64,000 bases of DNA from RYN-230 sp963844695 (GTDB lineage Bacteria > Actinomycetota > Actinomycetes > Streptosporangiales > Streptosporangiaceae). The stretch spans positions 1 to 64,000 of the forward strand of contig CAWJPL010000007.1 in the NCBI GenBank assembly GCA_963844695.1. Reading direction: 5' to 3'. The first letter of the stretch is position 1; each line of letters begins with the position of its first letter. A program made the position numbers and the translations under genes. Below the pieces are notes generated by a model that ran no database searches, had not been told where the DNA came from, and was given only the letters and a program-made list of their open reading frames with translations. This document shows, piece by piece, positions 55,572-64,000 of the stretch.

Positions 55572-56749
55572 GCGTGGCCGGCGGTCCCCCCGCGCCGGCC
55601 CGCGCAGACCGGCTCAGGGTGGCCCTGCTCACCCGCGAGTACCCGCCCGAGGTGTACGGCGGCGCGGGGGTGCACGTCACCTATCTGGCCCGGGAGCTGG
55701 CCGGGCTGGTCGACCTGACCGTGCACTGCGAGGGCGGGGACCGGCCTGGGGCCGTGGCCCACCGGCCCTGGGAGCTGCTGGCCGGGTCCAACCCGGCGCT
55801 GGCCACGATCTCCACCGACCTGTCCATGACCGCCGCGGTGGGCGGCGCTGACCTGGTGCACTCGCACACCTGGTACGCCAACCTCGGCGGGCACCTGGCC
55901 TCGATGCTGTACGGGATCCCGCACGTGATGACGGTGCACTCGCTGGAACCGCTGCGCCCGTGGAAGGCCGAGCAGCTGGGCGGCGGGTACGCCCTGTCGA
56001 GCTGGTGTGAGCGGGTGGCGGTCGAGTCCGCGGCCGCGGTGATCGCGGTGTCGCAGGGAATGCGGTCCGACGTGCTGGCCGCCTACCCGGCGGTGCGGCC
56101 GGACCGGATCCGGGTCATCCGGAACGGGATCGACACCCGGGAGTACGCCCCGGACGCCGCGACCGGGGTGCTGCACCGCTACGGGGTGGATCCGGCGCGG
56201 CCTATGGTGATCTTCGTCGGGCGGATCACCCGGCAGAAGGGCGTCCCGGTGCTGCTGCGGGCGGCGGCCAGCCTGCCGCCCGAGGTGCAGCTGGTGCTGT
56301 GCGCCGGCCAGCCGGACACCCCGGAGCTGGCCGCCGAGGTGACCGGGCTGGTGGCGAGCCTGCAGACGGGCCGCTCCGGGGTCATCTGGATCCCCGAGAT
56401 GCTGTCCAAGCCCGAGGTGATCCAGCTGCTCAGTCACGCCACCGTGTTCGCCTGCCCGTCGCTGTACGAGCCGCTCGGCATCGTCAACCTGGAGGCGATG
56501 GCGTGTGGCACGGCGGTGGTGGCGTCCCGGGTGGGCGGCATTCCTGAGGTAGTCAGCGACGGCGAGACCGGGCTGCTGGTCCCGCCGGACGACCCGGCCG
56601 CCCTGGCTGGTGCCCTGAACGCCCTGGTGGGCGATCCGGGGCGGGCGGAAGCCATGGGCGCGGCGGGCCGTAAGCGGGCCGCGGCCGAGTTCGGCTGGGA
56701 CGCCATCGCCGCGCAGACCGCAGACCTGTACGCCGAGCTCACCCGCTGA
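55568..56749 (+). CDS. GlgA/GlgM-type ADP-glucose glycosyltransferase (actinobacterial glycogen or maltose-1-phosphate synthase)
   Basis: A 393-residue GT4 glycosyltransferase. RVALLTREYPPEVYGGAGVH is the N-terminal signature, followed by HSHTWYANLGGHLASMLYGI, IAVSQGMRSDVLAAYPAV, FVGRITRQKGVPVLLRAAAS and CPSLYEPLGIVNLEAMACGT, with the E-x7-E pair. The family was called GlgA in actinobacteria but the Mycobacterium tuberculosis homologue (GlgM) makes maltose-1-phosphate from ADP-glucose, feeding alpha-glucan synthesis by GlgE; which holds here is not known, and glgE is not in the window. Start GTG 55568 overlaps glgC. The 3' end overlaps the convergent next gene by 11 bases. Confidence 0.9.
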   Translation: MSVAGGPPAPARADRLRVALLTREYPPEVYGGAGVHVTYLARELAGLVDLTVHCEGGDRPGAVAHRPWELLAGSNPALATISTDLSMTAAVGGADLVHSHTWYANLGGHLASMLYGIPHVMTVHSLEPLRPWKAEQLGGGYALSSWCERVAVESAAAVIAVSQGMRSDVLAAYPAVRPDRIRVIRNGIDTREYAPDAATGVLHRYGVDPARPMVIFVGRITRQKGVPVLLRAAASLPPEVQLVLCAGQPDTPELAAEVTGLVASLQTGRSGVIWIPEMLSKPEVIQLLSHATVFACPSLYEPLGIVNLEAMACGTAVVASRVGGIPEVVSDGETGLLVPPDDPAALAGALNALVGDPGRAEAMGAAGRKRAAAEFGWDAIAAQTADLYAELTR

Positions 56750-57732
56750 CCAGGGCGGCCCGCTGCTGCGGGGCGTCCCAGTCCAGGATCGGCCCGGCCG
56801 GCACGATCCGCAGCGGGTTGAGCTGCGGATGCGTCCCGTAGTAGTGCCGCTTGATCTGGTCGAAGTCGGTGGTGCCACGGAACGCCGGGAGCGAGTACAG
56901 GTCACGTGCGTACGGCCACAGGTTCGGATAGTCGGCCAGCCGGCGGAGATTGGCTTTGAAGTGGGTCACGTACACCGCGTCGAACCGGGCCAGGGTCACC
57001 CACAGCCGCACGTCTGCCTCGGTGAGTGAGTCGCCGAACAGGTAACGCCGGGTGGCCAGCCGCTGGTCGAGGTCGTCCAGGGTGGCGAACAGGCTGGCCA
57101 CGGCGCTGTTGTACGCCTCCTGGGAGGTGGCGAACCCGCACCGGTACACGCCGTTGTTGACGGTGGCGTAGACCCGCTCGTTGAGCGCGTCGATCTCCGG
57201 CCGCAGCGCCGCGGGGTAGAGCTCGAACGCCGGGCTGGCCCACCGACCGAACTGGGTGCCCAGGTCGATGGTGAGGTCGGGGAAGTTGTTGCTGACGATC
57301 CGGCCGGTCTCCTTGTCCCACAGGACCGGCACCGAGACGTGCCCGTCGTACCCGGGCTCGGTCGCCTCGTAGGCCTCCCGGAGCAGGGTGAAGCCGTTGA
57401 CCGGATCTGGCGTGTAGCCCGGGCCGTCCCGGAAGGCCCAGCCGCGCCCGTCCCGGACCGGGTCGACGCACCGACATCGACACCACGTCCTCCAGGCCCA
57501 GCAGCGCCCGGACGATGGCCGAGCGGTGCGCCCAGGGACAGGCGAGCGAGATGTACAGGTGGTAGCGCCCTGCTTCAGCGGGGTACCCGGTGGATCCGTC
57601 CGCGCTCAGCCGGCCCTGAAAGCGGTACACCGGCCGGACGAAGGCACCGTCCGCCCGGGGCGGGGCCTTCACGCTGTAGTCGCCGTAGGTGTCGAAGTCG
57701 ACCGGGCTGGCCACGTCGGCGGCAGTGGTCAT
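56739..57732 (-). CDS. Glutathionyl-hydroquinone reductase-like (Xi-class GST, YqjG/EcmB type), frameshifted
   Basis: N-terminal part: RYHLYISLACPWAHRSAIVR with Cys65 in CPWAH, the catalytic centre of the family. The C-terminal part from about 57470 lies in another frame and runs VDPVRDGRGWAFRDGPGYTP through MPVLWDKETGRIVSNNFPDL and RRLADYPNLWPYARDLYSLP. One base is missing or extra near 57470, in CGACCCGG. With it repaired the protein has about 330 residues, the usual length. In glutathione users these enzymes reduce glutathionyl-hydroquinones; in actinobacteria mycothiol conjugates are the likely substrates. It lies convergent to the glycogen operon. Confidence 0.85.
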
Positions 57733-57750
57733 GTCATCATCCTCGGGAAC

Positions 57751-57852
57751 TCACATCTGGCGCATCTTGACGTACCGCATGATGTCGTCACGGTTCACGG
57801 CGACAATAGCGGCCAGCACGGTCACGGTGACCAGCGCAGCCAGCAGCTTCAT
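57751..57852 (-). CDS. 33-residue single-helix membrane peptide (DUF6893-like)
   Basis: Reading from ATG 57852: an N-terminal hydrophobic helix (MKLLAALVTVTVLAAIVAV) followed by NRDDIMRYVKMRQM. The pattern, one helix plus a DxxRYxKxRxM tail, matches small actinobacterial proteins I recall as DUF6893. There is GGGGGTTTGCC before the ATG. It is encoded 18 bases upstream of the GST-like gene and about 100 downstream of the nitrile hydratase operon. Function unknown. Confidence 0.65.
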   Translation of the reverse strand: MKLLAALVTVTVLAAIVAVNRDDIMRYVKMRQM

Positions 57853-57958
57853 GGCAAACCCCCAGTTCCGCGCGGCCCGCGCGGAGAATCGTCCAGGCGG
57901 CCAGGACGGGCGGCCTCGAACCTCACATACCCGCCACGAGCGGATCGAACGCCGGCGG

Positions 57959-58549
57959 TCAGACCGCGGCCGTGCCGATCAGCCCGTTCCGGGTGACCAG
58001 GGCGGCCAGATCCTCCTCGGCCAGGCCGTCGCTGCCTGCGGGGCGGGCGGGCACGACCAGGTAACGGTTCTCGGCGCTCGCGTCCCACACCACGATCTGG
58101 GTATCGGGGGGAAGCAGCAGCCCGAACTCGGCCAGCACGGCGCGAGGTTCGCGGACCGCGCGTGAGCGGTAGGCGAAGCTCTTGTACCAGCTGGGCGAGG
58201 GACCGAGCAGCGACACCGGGTAGCAGGAGCACAACGTGCAGACGATCATGTTGTGCGTGCCCGGGGTGTTCGCCACGGCCTTGAGCCGGTACCCGCTGCC
58301 CGCGTGCGCGGTGTCGAGGCCCAGCTCGGCCGCGGCCGCGTTGCCGTCCGCGAGAAGCCGGCCCGCGTAGCCGGGATCAGCCCAGGCCCGGGCCACGATC
58401 CGGGCCCCGTTCAGCGGGGAGGCGTGCGCGTACAGCCCGGCCAGCACGCCGTCCAGTTCCGCGTCGGTGGCCAGCCCCGCGGCGAGCACCCGTTCCTCCA
58501 GCTGCCGGACCCGGACGGCGACCGGCTGGTCGGCGTGACCTGCTCCCAT
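57959..58549 (-). CDS. Nitrile hydratase alpha subunit (cobalt-type motif, three-subunit form)
   Basis: A 196-residue alpha subunit. The metal claw is VCTLCSCY with Cys104, Cys107 and Cys109; Thr after the first Cys is the cobalt-type version (iron-type has Ser). KAVANTPGTHNMIVCTLC and WYKSFAYRSRAVREPRAVLA flank it. In ordinary nitrile hydratases the next residues are YPWPVLGLPP; here YPVSLLGPSPS, so a highly conserved Trp is lost, which may change the substrate. Start ATG 58549 shares its A with the gamma stop (TGATG). The three subunits lie in the order beta-gamma-alpha, as would fit ToyJKL-like or thiocyanate-hydrolase-like enzymes. The usual downstream activator/cobalt chaperone is not seen. 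Confidence 0.88.
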   Translation of the reverse strand: MGAGHADQPVAVRVRQLEERVLAAGLATDAELDGVLAGLYAHASPLNGARIVARAWADPGYAGRLLADGNAAAAELGLDTAHAGSGYRLKAVANTPGTHNMIVCTLCSCYPVSLLGPSPSWYKSFAYRSRAVREPRAVLAEFGLLLPPDTQIVVWDASAENRYLVVPARPAGSDGLAEEDLAALVTRNGLIGTAAV

Positions 58550-58818
58550 CAGCCGGCCTCCTCCAGGTAGGACTCCCACAGGTCCACGACGACTGAGTGC
58601 GTCCCGCTCCCCCACAGCACGGCGGCCGGGAAGCGTACCGAGTAGACCGTCTCGACCCGGGGCGGCACGACACCCTGGGCCCGGTCGTCAGGCAGTGGCC
58701 ACTGCCCGGCCGCCTCGACCACTTCGCCGGTCTGCCCGCGCACGTAGGCCGGCAGCCGGGTGTGATGGTCCGGATCCCCCAGCCGGGCGCGGACCCGGGT
58801 TCCCGGGGCCAGCGTCAC
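58549..58818 (-). CDS. Nitrile hydratase gamma subunit (C-terminal half of ordinary beta)
   Basis: An 89-residue SH3-like domain: APGTRVRARLGDPDHHTRLP, AYVRGQTGEVVEAAGQWPLP, ETVYSVRFPAAVLWGSGTHS, VVVDLWESYLEEA. It equals the C-terminal half of the beta subunit of common nitrile hydratases, but has its own GTG start at 58818 overlapping the beta stop by GTGA. It closes over the alpha-subunit metal site. Separate gene for this half is the mark of the three-subunit class. Confidence 0.85.
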   Translation of the reverse strand: MTLAPGTRVRARLGDPDHHTRLPAYVRGQTGEVVEAAGQWPLPDDRAQGVVPPRVETVYSVRFPAAVLWGSGTHSVVVDLWESYLEEAG

Positions 58819-59093
58819 CCGCCCTCCCGGTCTGGCAGCAGGTCCTTGTCCTCCAGGACCGTCTCGATCGCGCGCAGCCAGCGCTCGTAGTAGGACAGCT
58901 CGAGGTATTCCTGGGGCGGGATCCGCTCGATGGCGTCCCGGAACTCATCCGTGCTGTACAGGCCGCGCGCCCGGAGCACGCCGCTCAGCGCGTAGACGCG
59001 GGCCTCCCAGTCATGCTCGAAGGGCAGGCCGTCGTCCTGCAGCGGAACCGGCCCGAAGCCGCTCTGGCCGCCGATGTCGTGCACCCGGCTCAC
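58815..59093 (-). CDS. Nitrile hydratase beta subunit (N-terminal half of ordinary beta)
   Basis: A 92-residue protein from GTG 59093: SRVHDIGGQSGFGPVPLQDD, GLPFEHDWEARVYALSGVLR, DEFRDAIERIPPQEYLELSY, YERWLRAIETVLEDKDLL. VHDIGG and the FHxxWE-like FEHDWE are signatures of the beta subunit N-terminal half, which wraps around alpha. It is the first gene of the operon. Reading frames upstream remain open to 59252 but only the GTG start gives the family N-terminus. Confidence 0.87.
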   Translation of the reverse strand: MSRVHDIGGQSGFGPVPLQDDGLPFEHDWEARVYALSGVLRARGLYSTDEFRDAIERIPPQEYLELSYYERWLRAIETVLEDKDLLPDREGG

Positions 59094-59150
59094 GCCCGGC
59101 CCGCCTCTCCGGTGCCCGCCAATCCCGCCGCCCGTCCCGCTCGTCGTGGC

Positions 59151-59177
59151 CCCGCACGGCCCCTCGGGCCGTGCGGG
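59151..59177. terminator. 12-bp perfect hairpin in the leader of the nitrile hydratase operon
   Basis: CCCGCACGGCCC (59151-59162) pairs with GGGCCGTGCGGG (59166-59177) around a 3-base loop. The structure lies 58 bases upstream of the beta start, in the 354-base gap before the divergent dsbA-family gene. With no gene ending here on either strand, a leader attenuator or a transcription-stop is more likely than an ordinary terminator. The rest of the gap (59178-59447) shows no gene. Confidence 0.7.
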
Positions 59178-59447
59178 TGAGCTGGCGGGTCCCGGGGGGT
59201 GACAAAGAGGGAGCGTCTGCGGCCAAAGCCAACCTGCGCGGCCACTTCTCACCCTCGGCAGTGGCTCTTTGGTCGGTCATCGGCCCGGGACCCGCTTGAA
59301 CGTTACCTCGGCCAACGGCGCGCTGGAAGAGTTCCCCGGGGCAACAGTTGGTGCGGGTCCCCGGCAGCTACCGCCGGCTGCCCGGGAAGGCTTCCGCGCG
59401 CCCGCCCGTTGTAGCAGACTCCGGCAGCAGCGATCTGGAGGGTATAG

Positions 59448-60104
59448 ATGCAGGTTGAGGTATGGGCGGACGTCATCTGCCCCTGGTGCGGGCTTGGCAC
59501 CCACCGGCTGGAGGCGGCGCTGGAGCGTTTCCCGCACCGCGACGAGGTGCAGGTGACCCACCGTTCCTTCCAGCTGGACCCAGCGGCGCCAGCCGGATCG
59601 AGTGAGCCGGTCCGGGCCATGCTCAGGAAAAAGGGCCTGGACGACGGGCAGATCGACGCGATGACCCAGCGGGTCGAAGGCCTGGCTGACGCCGAGGGCC
59701 TGCGTCCTTACCACGTCCTGGACAACCGGGTCGGCAGCACCGCGCTGGCCCATGAACTGCTGGCGTACGCGGCCGATCAGGGTAAGCAGGCCGAGGCGTG
59801 GCATCACCTGTTCACCGCCTACTTCGGCGAGGCGCGGCCCATCTTCTCGGTCGAGGACCTGGTGACCCTGGCCAGCGAGATCGGCCTGGACCCGGAGGAC
59901 GCGCGGGAGGCCCTGCAGTCTCACCGGTACGCGGCCCGGGTCGCGGACGAGGGCCGGGACGCGGCGCAGCTGGGCGCGACCGGCGTGCCGTTCTTCGTGA
60001 TCGACCGCCGCTACGGCGTGGCTGGCGCCCAGCCGGCGGACACGCTGCTCGCGGCCTTGCAGCAGGCCTGGGACGAGCGGCTGGTGCCGGGTTCCCGGGG
60101 GTGA
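59448..60104 (+). CDS. DsbA-family thiol-disulfide oxidoreductase (FrnE-like)
   Basis: A 218-residue cytoplasmic thioredoxin-fold protein: VEVWADVICPWCGLGTHRLE with Cys11-Pro-Trp-Cys14, a helical insert (LDNRVGSTALAHELLAYAAD), and the cis-proline loop GATGVPFFVIDRRYGVAGAQ. No signal peptide. It is like FrnE of Deinococcus and actinobacterial homologues, implicated in oxidative stress, and like 2-hydroxychromene-2-carboxylate isomerases. The start ATG 59448 has GGAGGG 6 bases upstream. It is followed by two strong hairpins. Confidence 0.9.
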   Translation: MQVEVWADVICPWCGLGTHRLEAALERFPHRDEVQVTHRSFQLDPAAPAGSSEPVRAMLRKKGLDDGQIDAMTQRVEGLADAEGLRPYHVLDNRVGSTALAHELLAYAADQGKQAEAWHHLFTAYFGEARPIFSVEDLVTLASEIGLDPEDAREALQSHRYAARVADEGRDAAQLGATGVPFFVIDRRYGVAGAQPADTLLAALQQAWDERLVPGSRG

Positions 60105-60136
60105 CCCGGCACCGTGGGCCAGCCCGATCCAGCAGG

Positions 60137-60230
60137 CCATCCCGGTCCCGTTCGGCCGCCCCCTACCCCCCACATGCTGGCCGAACGGGACCGGGATGGG
60201 TGTCCCCACGCCCGCGCCAGGCGTGGGGAC
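60137..60230. terminator. Two consecutive perfect hairpins after the DsbA-family gene
   Basis: Hairpin 1 has 21-base arms at 60137-60157 and 60179-60199 with a 21-base loop; its arm begins CCATCCCGGTCCCGTTCGGC. Hairpin 2 has 11-base arms GTCCCCACGCC (60202-60212) and GGCGTGGGGAC (60220-60230) with a 7-base loop. Both are perfect. They lie between dsbA and the STAND gene and would stop transcription. The remaining 60231-60486 stretch has no recognisable gene. Confidence 0.8.
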
Positions 60231-60486
60231 GTTCCGTACCCCCTCACTGGGGCCAGTCGCACGCGCAAGCCGGGCCGTGGGCCCGCTCGACTAGTGTCCG
60301 GACCCGCCGCGGCGAGCGCAGCGGCGCGAAAACCCTCGGACAAGGTCGGACAGCCCGGCCGTCCAGGGCTGGATTTGACTTATTCCGGGCTGCCGGTGTC
60401 AACTCAGACGGCTCCCAGGAGTCATGCTGACACGGGACGGCAAGCAGTCACCGGGCCCGTGGCCGTCAATCCAGAGGGGGGATTAC

Positions 60487-63400
60487 GTGGCCGCCACACG
60501 GGGGGAGCCGGAACCTCCGGCGCAGGCAGCACCAGCCGGTGGCGCTGAACAGCCGGACCCTCGTCGTATCGCCTCCCAGCCAGACTTCGGCCGGGAGCTG
60601 ACGCTCGCCAGGCAGCGCGCCGGGCTGACCATCCGCGAGGTGGCCCGGGCGGTGGGCATCCCGGCCAGCACCACGGGTGACTATTTCGCGGGCCGCCACC
60701 TGCCTCCGCCCAGCCAGCCTGGCTTGCTGCCCAGGATCCTCCGGGTCTGTGGCGAGACGGACCCGGCCCGAGCTGCAGCGAGTGGGTGAGCGCTCTCAAC
60801 CGGATCCGCCGCGGGCCCGGGCGGCGGCCGGGCGCCGCCACGGCACCCTACCGGGGCCTGGCCAGTTCCAGCCTGAAGACGCCCCCTGGTTCTTCGGCCG
60901 CGAAGCCATCACCGCGCGCCTGGTCCGGCTGGCCAGCCAGGACCCCTCCCCCGGGGTACCGCTGACCGTGGTGGGGCCCTCCGGCTCGGGGAAGTCATCG
61001 TTGCTGCGGGCCGGGCTGATTCCCGCGCTCCCGGACCGGTCCCCGCGGCAGATTAGCGCTGTTCACCCCGGGCGCCACGCCCCTGGCGAGCTCGCCCGGC
61101 AGCTGGCCAGGCTGCCGTGTCCCTGTTGAAGGGGCCGCCGCGGAGGGAGCCGCCGATCCGCCGCCGCCGGCGGGCCAGCCGCTGACCGCCGGCCGCCCGG
61201 CCGACCGGCCCGGCCTGCCGGTGCCGACCGCGAGGGGGCAGCCGCATCGAGGCGGCCCTCGCCCCGCCACCCGGGTGATGCGCCCCGGCTCGTCCCCGGC
61301 ACCGGCGGCCCGGGGCTGGTCATCGTGGTGGACCAGTTCGAAGAGGTCTTCACCGCCTGCCAGGACAAGGTGGAGCGGCATCGCTTCATCACGGCGATCT
61401 GCGCGCTGGCCGGCCCGGCCGTCGTGGTGCTCGCCCTGCGGGCCGACTTCTACGACCGGGCGCTCCGCTACCCGGAACTGGCCGTGTGCTCCAGGAGCGC
61501 CAGGTCGTCGTCGTGCCGATGACCCGGCAAGAGGTCCGCTCCGCGATCGTCGAGCCGGCCCGCCTGGCGCGGCTGGACGTGGCGGACGGCCTGGTCGAAC
61601 TGCTGCTCAGCGACCTCGCGCCGCGCTCGCCGGCCGGCAGCCTGACCGGGGCCGGGCATGAGGCCGGGGCCCTGCCGCTGCTGTCCCATGCCCTGCTCAC
61701 CACCTGGTCGCGCAGGCACGGCGGCCGGCTCACCCGTGGCGGACTACCAGGCCAGCGGGGGTATCAGGCACGCGATCGCCCGGACGGCCGACAGGTCTAC
61801 GGGGCCTCGATGAGGAGCAGCGGGACATCGCCCGGCGGCTCTTCCTGCGCCTGGTGTACGTGGCCGACGACGCACCGGAGACGCGCAGCTCGGTGCGGCT
61901 GGACGAGCTGCGTGACTGGCCGGATGAGGCGATCCTCCGGCGAGGTGCTCGACCGTTTCGTCGCGGAACGGCTGATCACCGTGGACGCCGACACCGCGCA
62001 GATCACCCACGAGGCCCTGCTGACCGCGTGGCCCCTGCTGCGCACCTGGATCGACGCCAACCGGGAGGGCCTGCGGGTCCGGCGGCGGCTCAGCGACGCC
62101 GCACGGACCTGGGACGAGGCCGGGCGGGATCCCGCGGCTCTGCTCCGCGGCGGCCAGCTGGCGCTGGCCCGGGACTGGGCCGCCGACCCGGTCAACCGGG
62201 ACAGCCTGGGCCGCTGACCCGGGCGTTCGTGGACGCGGGGGTCGCGCAGGAACGGCTCCAGCAGGTGCGGAACGCAACCGCACCGCCCGGCTGCGCCGCC
62301 TCGTCGCGGCGCTCACCGTGCTGGTCATCCTGACCATCGCCCTGGCCGGGTACGCCTTCCAGCAGCGGAGGCGGCACCCGCGCCGGACAACGCCACAGCG
62401 GCCCGGGACACCGCGCAGTCGCGGGAGGTGGCCATCGAGGCCGACCAGGTGCGCGGGCAGAATCCGGGCTGGCGGCCCAGCTCAGCCTGGCCGCCTACCG
62501 GATCACGCCGACCGCCGAGGCCCGGGCCAGCCTGCTGGAATCGTCCGGCAGCCCGGCGGCGGCCCGGCTGATGGACTCGACGGGGTGGTGGAGGCGGTCA
62601 GCCTCAGTCCCGATCATCATGTGCTCGCGGTGGCCGCCGCGGACGGCACGCTCCGGCTGTGGGACGTGGCCCGGCCCGGTCACCCGGTCGCTCGGCGCCC
62701 GCTGCTGGCCCCGGAACAGCAACAAGCCGCTGTACGCGGTGGCGTTCAGCCCGGACGGAGGTCCTGGCCGCCGCGGGCGCCGGGAAGACCGTGATGCTCT
62801 GGGACATGCGGACGCCGGGCCGTCCGTCCGAGCTCGGATCCCCTGACCGGCCCGGCCAACACCATCTACTCGCTGGCCTTCAGCGATCGCGGCGCCCTGC
62901 TGGCCGCGGGCAGCGCCGATAAGACGGTCCGGCTCTGGAGCGTGGCCGATCCGCTCCGCCCCCGGCCGATGGGCAGGCCGCTGACCGGCCCCGGCGGCGC
63001 CGTGCAGTCGGTGGCGTTCAGCCCGGACGCCAAGATGCTCGCCGCGGGCAGCGCGGACAAGACCGTCCGGCTGTGGAGCGTGGCCGACCCGGCCCACCCG
63101 GTGGCGCTGGGCAAACCGCTGACCGGGCCGGCCGAGCAGGTGAACTCGGTGACGTTCAGCCCCGACGGGCGGACGCTGGCCGCCGGGAGCGAGGACCACA
63201 AAGTATGGCTGTGGAATGTGTCCAGCCCCCGCCCGGCCGTCTGGCCGGAGCGCCCCTGGCCGGGGCCACCGACTGGGTGAACACGTCTCGTTCAGCCCGG
63301 ACGGCCGCAGCCTGGCCGCCGGAAGCAGCGATGACCGGGTGCTGGTCTGGAACCTGGCCAGCCGGGCGCAGCCACCTGGGCGCTGGCCGCCACGCTGCCC

Positions 63401-64000
63401 CAGCCGCAGCCGGTCACGTCGCTGGCCTGGGACGGCGGCGGCCGCCTGGTCGCGGGGACGCGGACGGCCTGGTCCGCCTCTGGACGCTGCCCACCCCGGT
63501 GCTGCGGCGGGCGGCGCGGTGAACAGCGTCGCTTATGGCGACGATGGCCGGCTGCTCGCCGTCGGCGGGCCCAGCCTCCAGCTGTGGGATCCAATCACCC
63601 GCACCCTGCTAGCGGCCGCAGTGGTCGCCGGGCCGGCGAGGGTGGACGTCAACGCGGTGGCTTTCTCGCCGGCGGGAGCACCCTGGCGGCCGGTTACGGC
63701 GACGGGGACCTGCAGCTCTGGAAGATCGGCCCGGACCGGTCGCTGGCTCCCCTCAGCCAGCCCGGTCCAGGCGTCCAGCCGGCGGCCTGGTCGAATTCAC
63801 GGCGTTCAGCCCGGATGGCCGGCTGCTGGCCACCTGCGGACAAGACGGGACCGTGCGGCTGTGGTCGGTCACCGACCCGGCCGCCCCGCGGCGGCTGGCG
63901 ACCATGCACGACCCAGGACGATCGCGTTCTCGGTGGCGTTCAGCCCGAACGGCCACACGCTCGCCGCGGCGAGCACGGACGATCTCACCCGGCTGTGGAA
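60487..64000 (+). pseudogene. XRE-nSTAND1-WD40 protein, cut by window end and broken by many frameshifts
   Basis: Starts at GTG 60487 after AGAGGGGGG. Residues ~35-90 are an XRE helix-turn-helix (LTLARQRAGLTIREVARAVG). The STAND ATPase has FQPEDAPWFFGREAITARLV, Walker A GPSGSGKSSLLRAGLIPAL, Walker B VIVVDQFEEVFTACQ and a helical tail. From ~62,560 there are at least ten WD40 blades (e.g. VQSVAFSPDAKMLAAGSADK, TVRLWSVADPAHPVAL). Frame changes occur about every 50-250 bases; at several points (60775-60870, 61085) restoring one lost base in a run repairs the reading. The density suggests poor consensus near a contig edge or a real pseudogene. Intact members couple a WD40 sensor to NTPase switching; this one would act on DNA through the XRE domain. 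Confidence 0.8.

Overview
The window is very GC-rich (third codon positions almost all G/C) and carries genes typical of a free-living actinobacterium: ECF sigma factors of the SigR and SigE types, actinobacterial GlgC/GlgM glycogen genes, NarL-type two-component regulators, GAF/SpoIIE/STAS phosphatases, a Vms1-like Rv2629 relative, many GTGA/ATGA coupled starts and probable leaderless promoters. A soil actinomycete (Streptosporangiales-like) is my guess. No tRNA, rRNA, CRISPR, integrase or transposase was seen.

Layout. 0.2-1.9 kb: two ECF-type sigma genes. 1.9-4.5 kb (minus): an hpnJ-like hopanoid radical-SAM gene coupled to a MurG/MGDG-synthase-like glycosyltransferase. 4.7-9.0 kb: a seven-gene Mrp-type cation/proton antiporter operon with no ND5-like MrpA module. 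9-14.7 kb: UdgX-like uracil-DNA crosslinking protein, a broken VOC gene, a GAF-SpoIIE-STAS phosphatase, a Vms1-like protein and a sugar epimerase. 14.7-20.3 kb: two response regulators, a large sensor kinase, a LolD/MacB-type ATPase and a response-regulator/adenylate-cyclase fusion. 20.4-39.2 kb: seven large FtsX-like permeases in three subfamilies, plus an ABC-2-type ATPase/permease pair. 39.4-42.7 kb: cyclic-nucleotide-binding protein, metallo-beta-lactamase-fold hydrolase and FAD desaturase-like oxidoreductase in one coupled operon. 42.7-52.4 kb: secreted GH18 chitinase with a lectin domain, two MarR loci with visible operators, oxidoreductases, Tag glycosylase and an AI-2E transporter. 52.7-56.7 kb: Pgm-GlgC-GlgM glycogen operon. 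56.7-60.1 kb: glutathionyl-hydroquinone-reductase-like gene, a 33-residue membrane peptide, a three-subunit nitrile hydratase and a DsbA-family protein. 60.5-64 kb: an XRE-STAND-WD40 gene cut by the window end.

The most interesting unit is 14.7-41.3 kb. A sensor kinase, a response regulator that has replaced its output by a class III cyclase, and an ABC ATPase share an operon with one FtsX permease. A four-permease operon of the same family is divergent from a cyclic-nucleotide-binding protein and a phosphodiesterase-like hydrolase. This could be an envelope-sensing system with a cAMP branch; the link is inference from gene order.

Caveat: about a dozen genes are interrupted by single-base frameshifts, several of which look like one missing base in a G or C run, and the last gene is hit very often. 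I read most as consensus errors rather than true decay, but the sequence alone cannot decide. Coordinates of such genes span the whole reconstructed reading.
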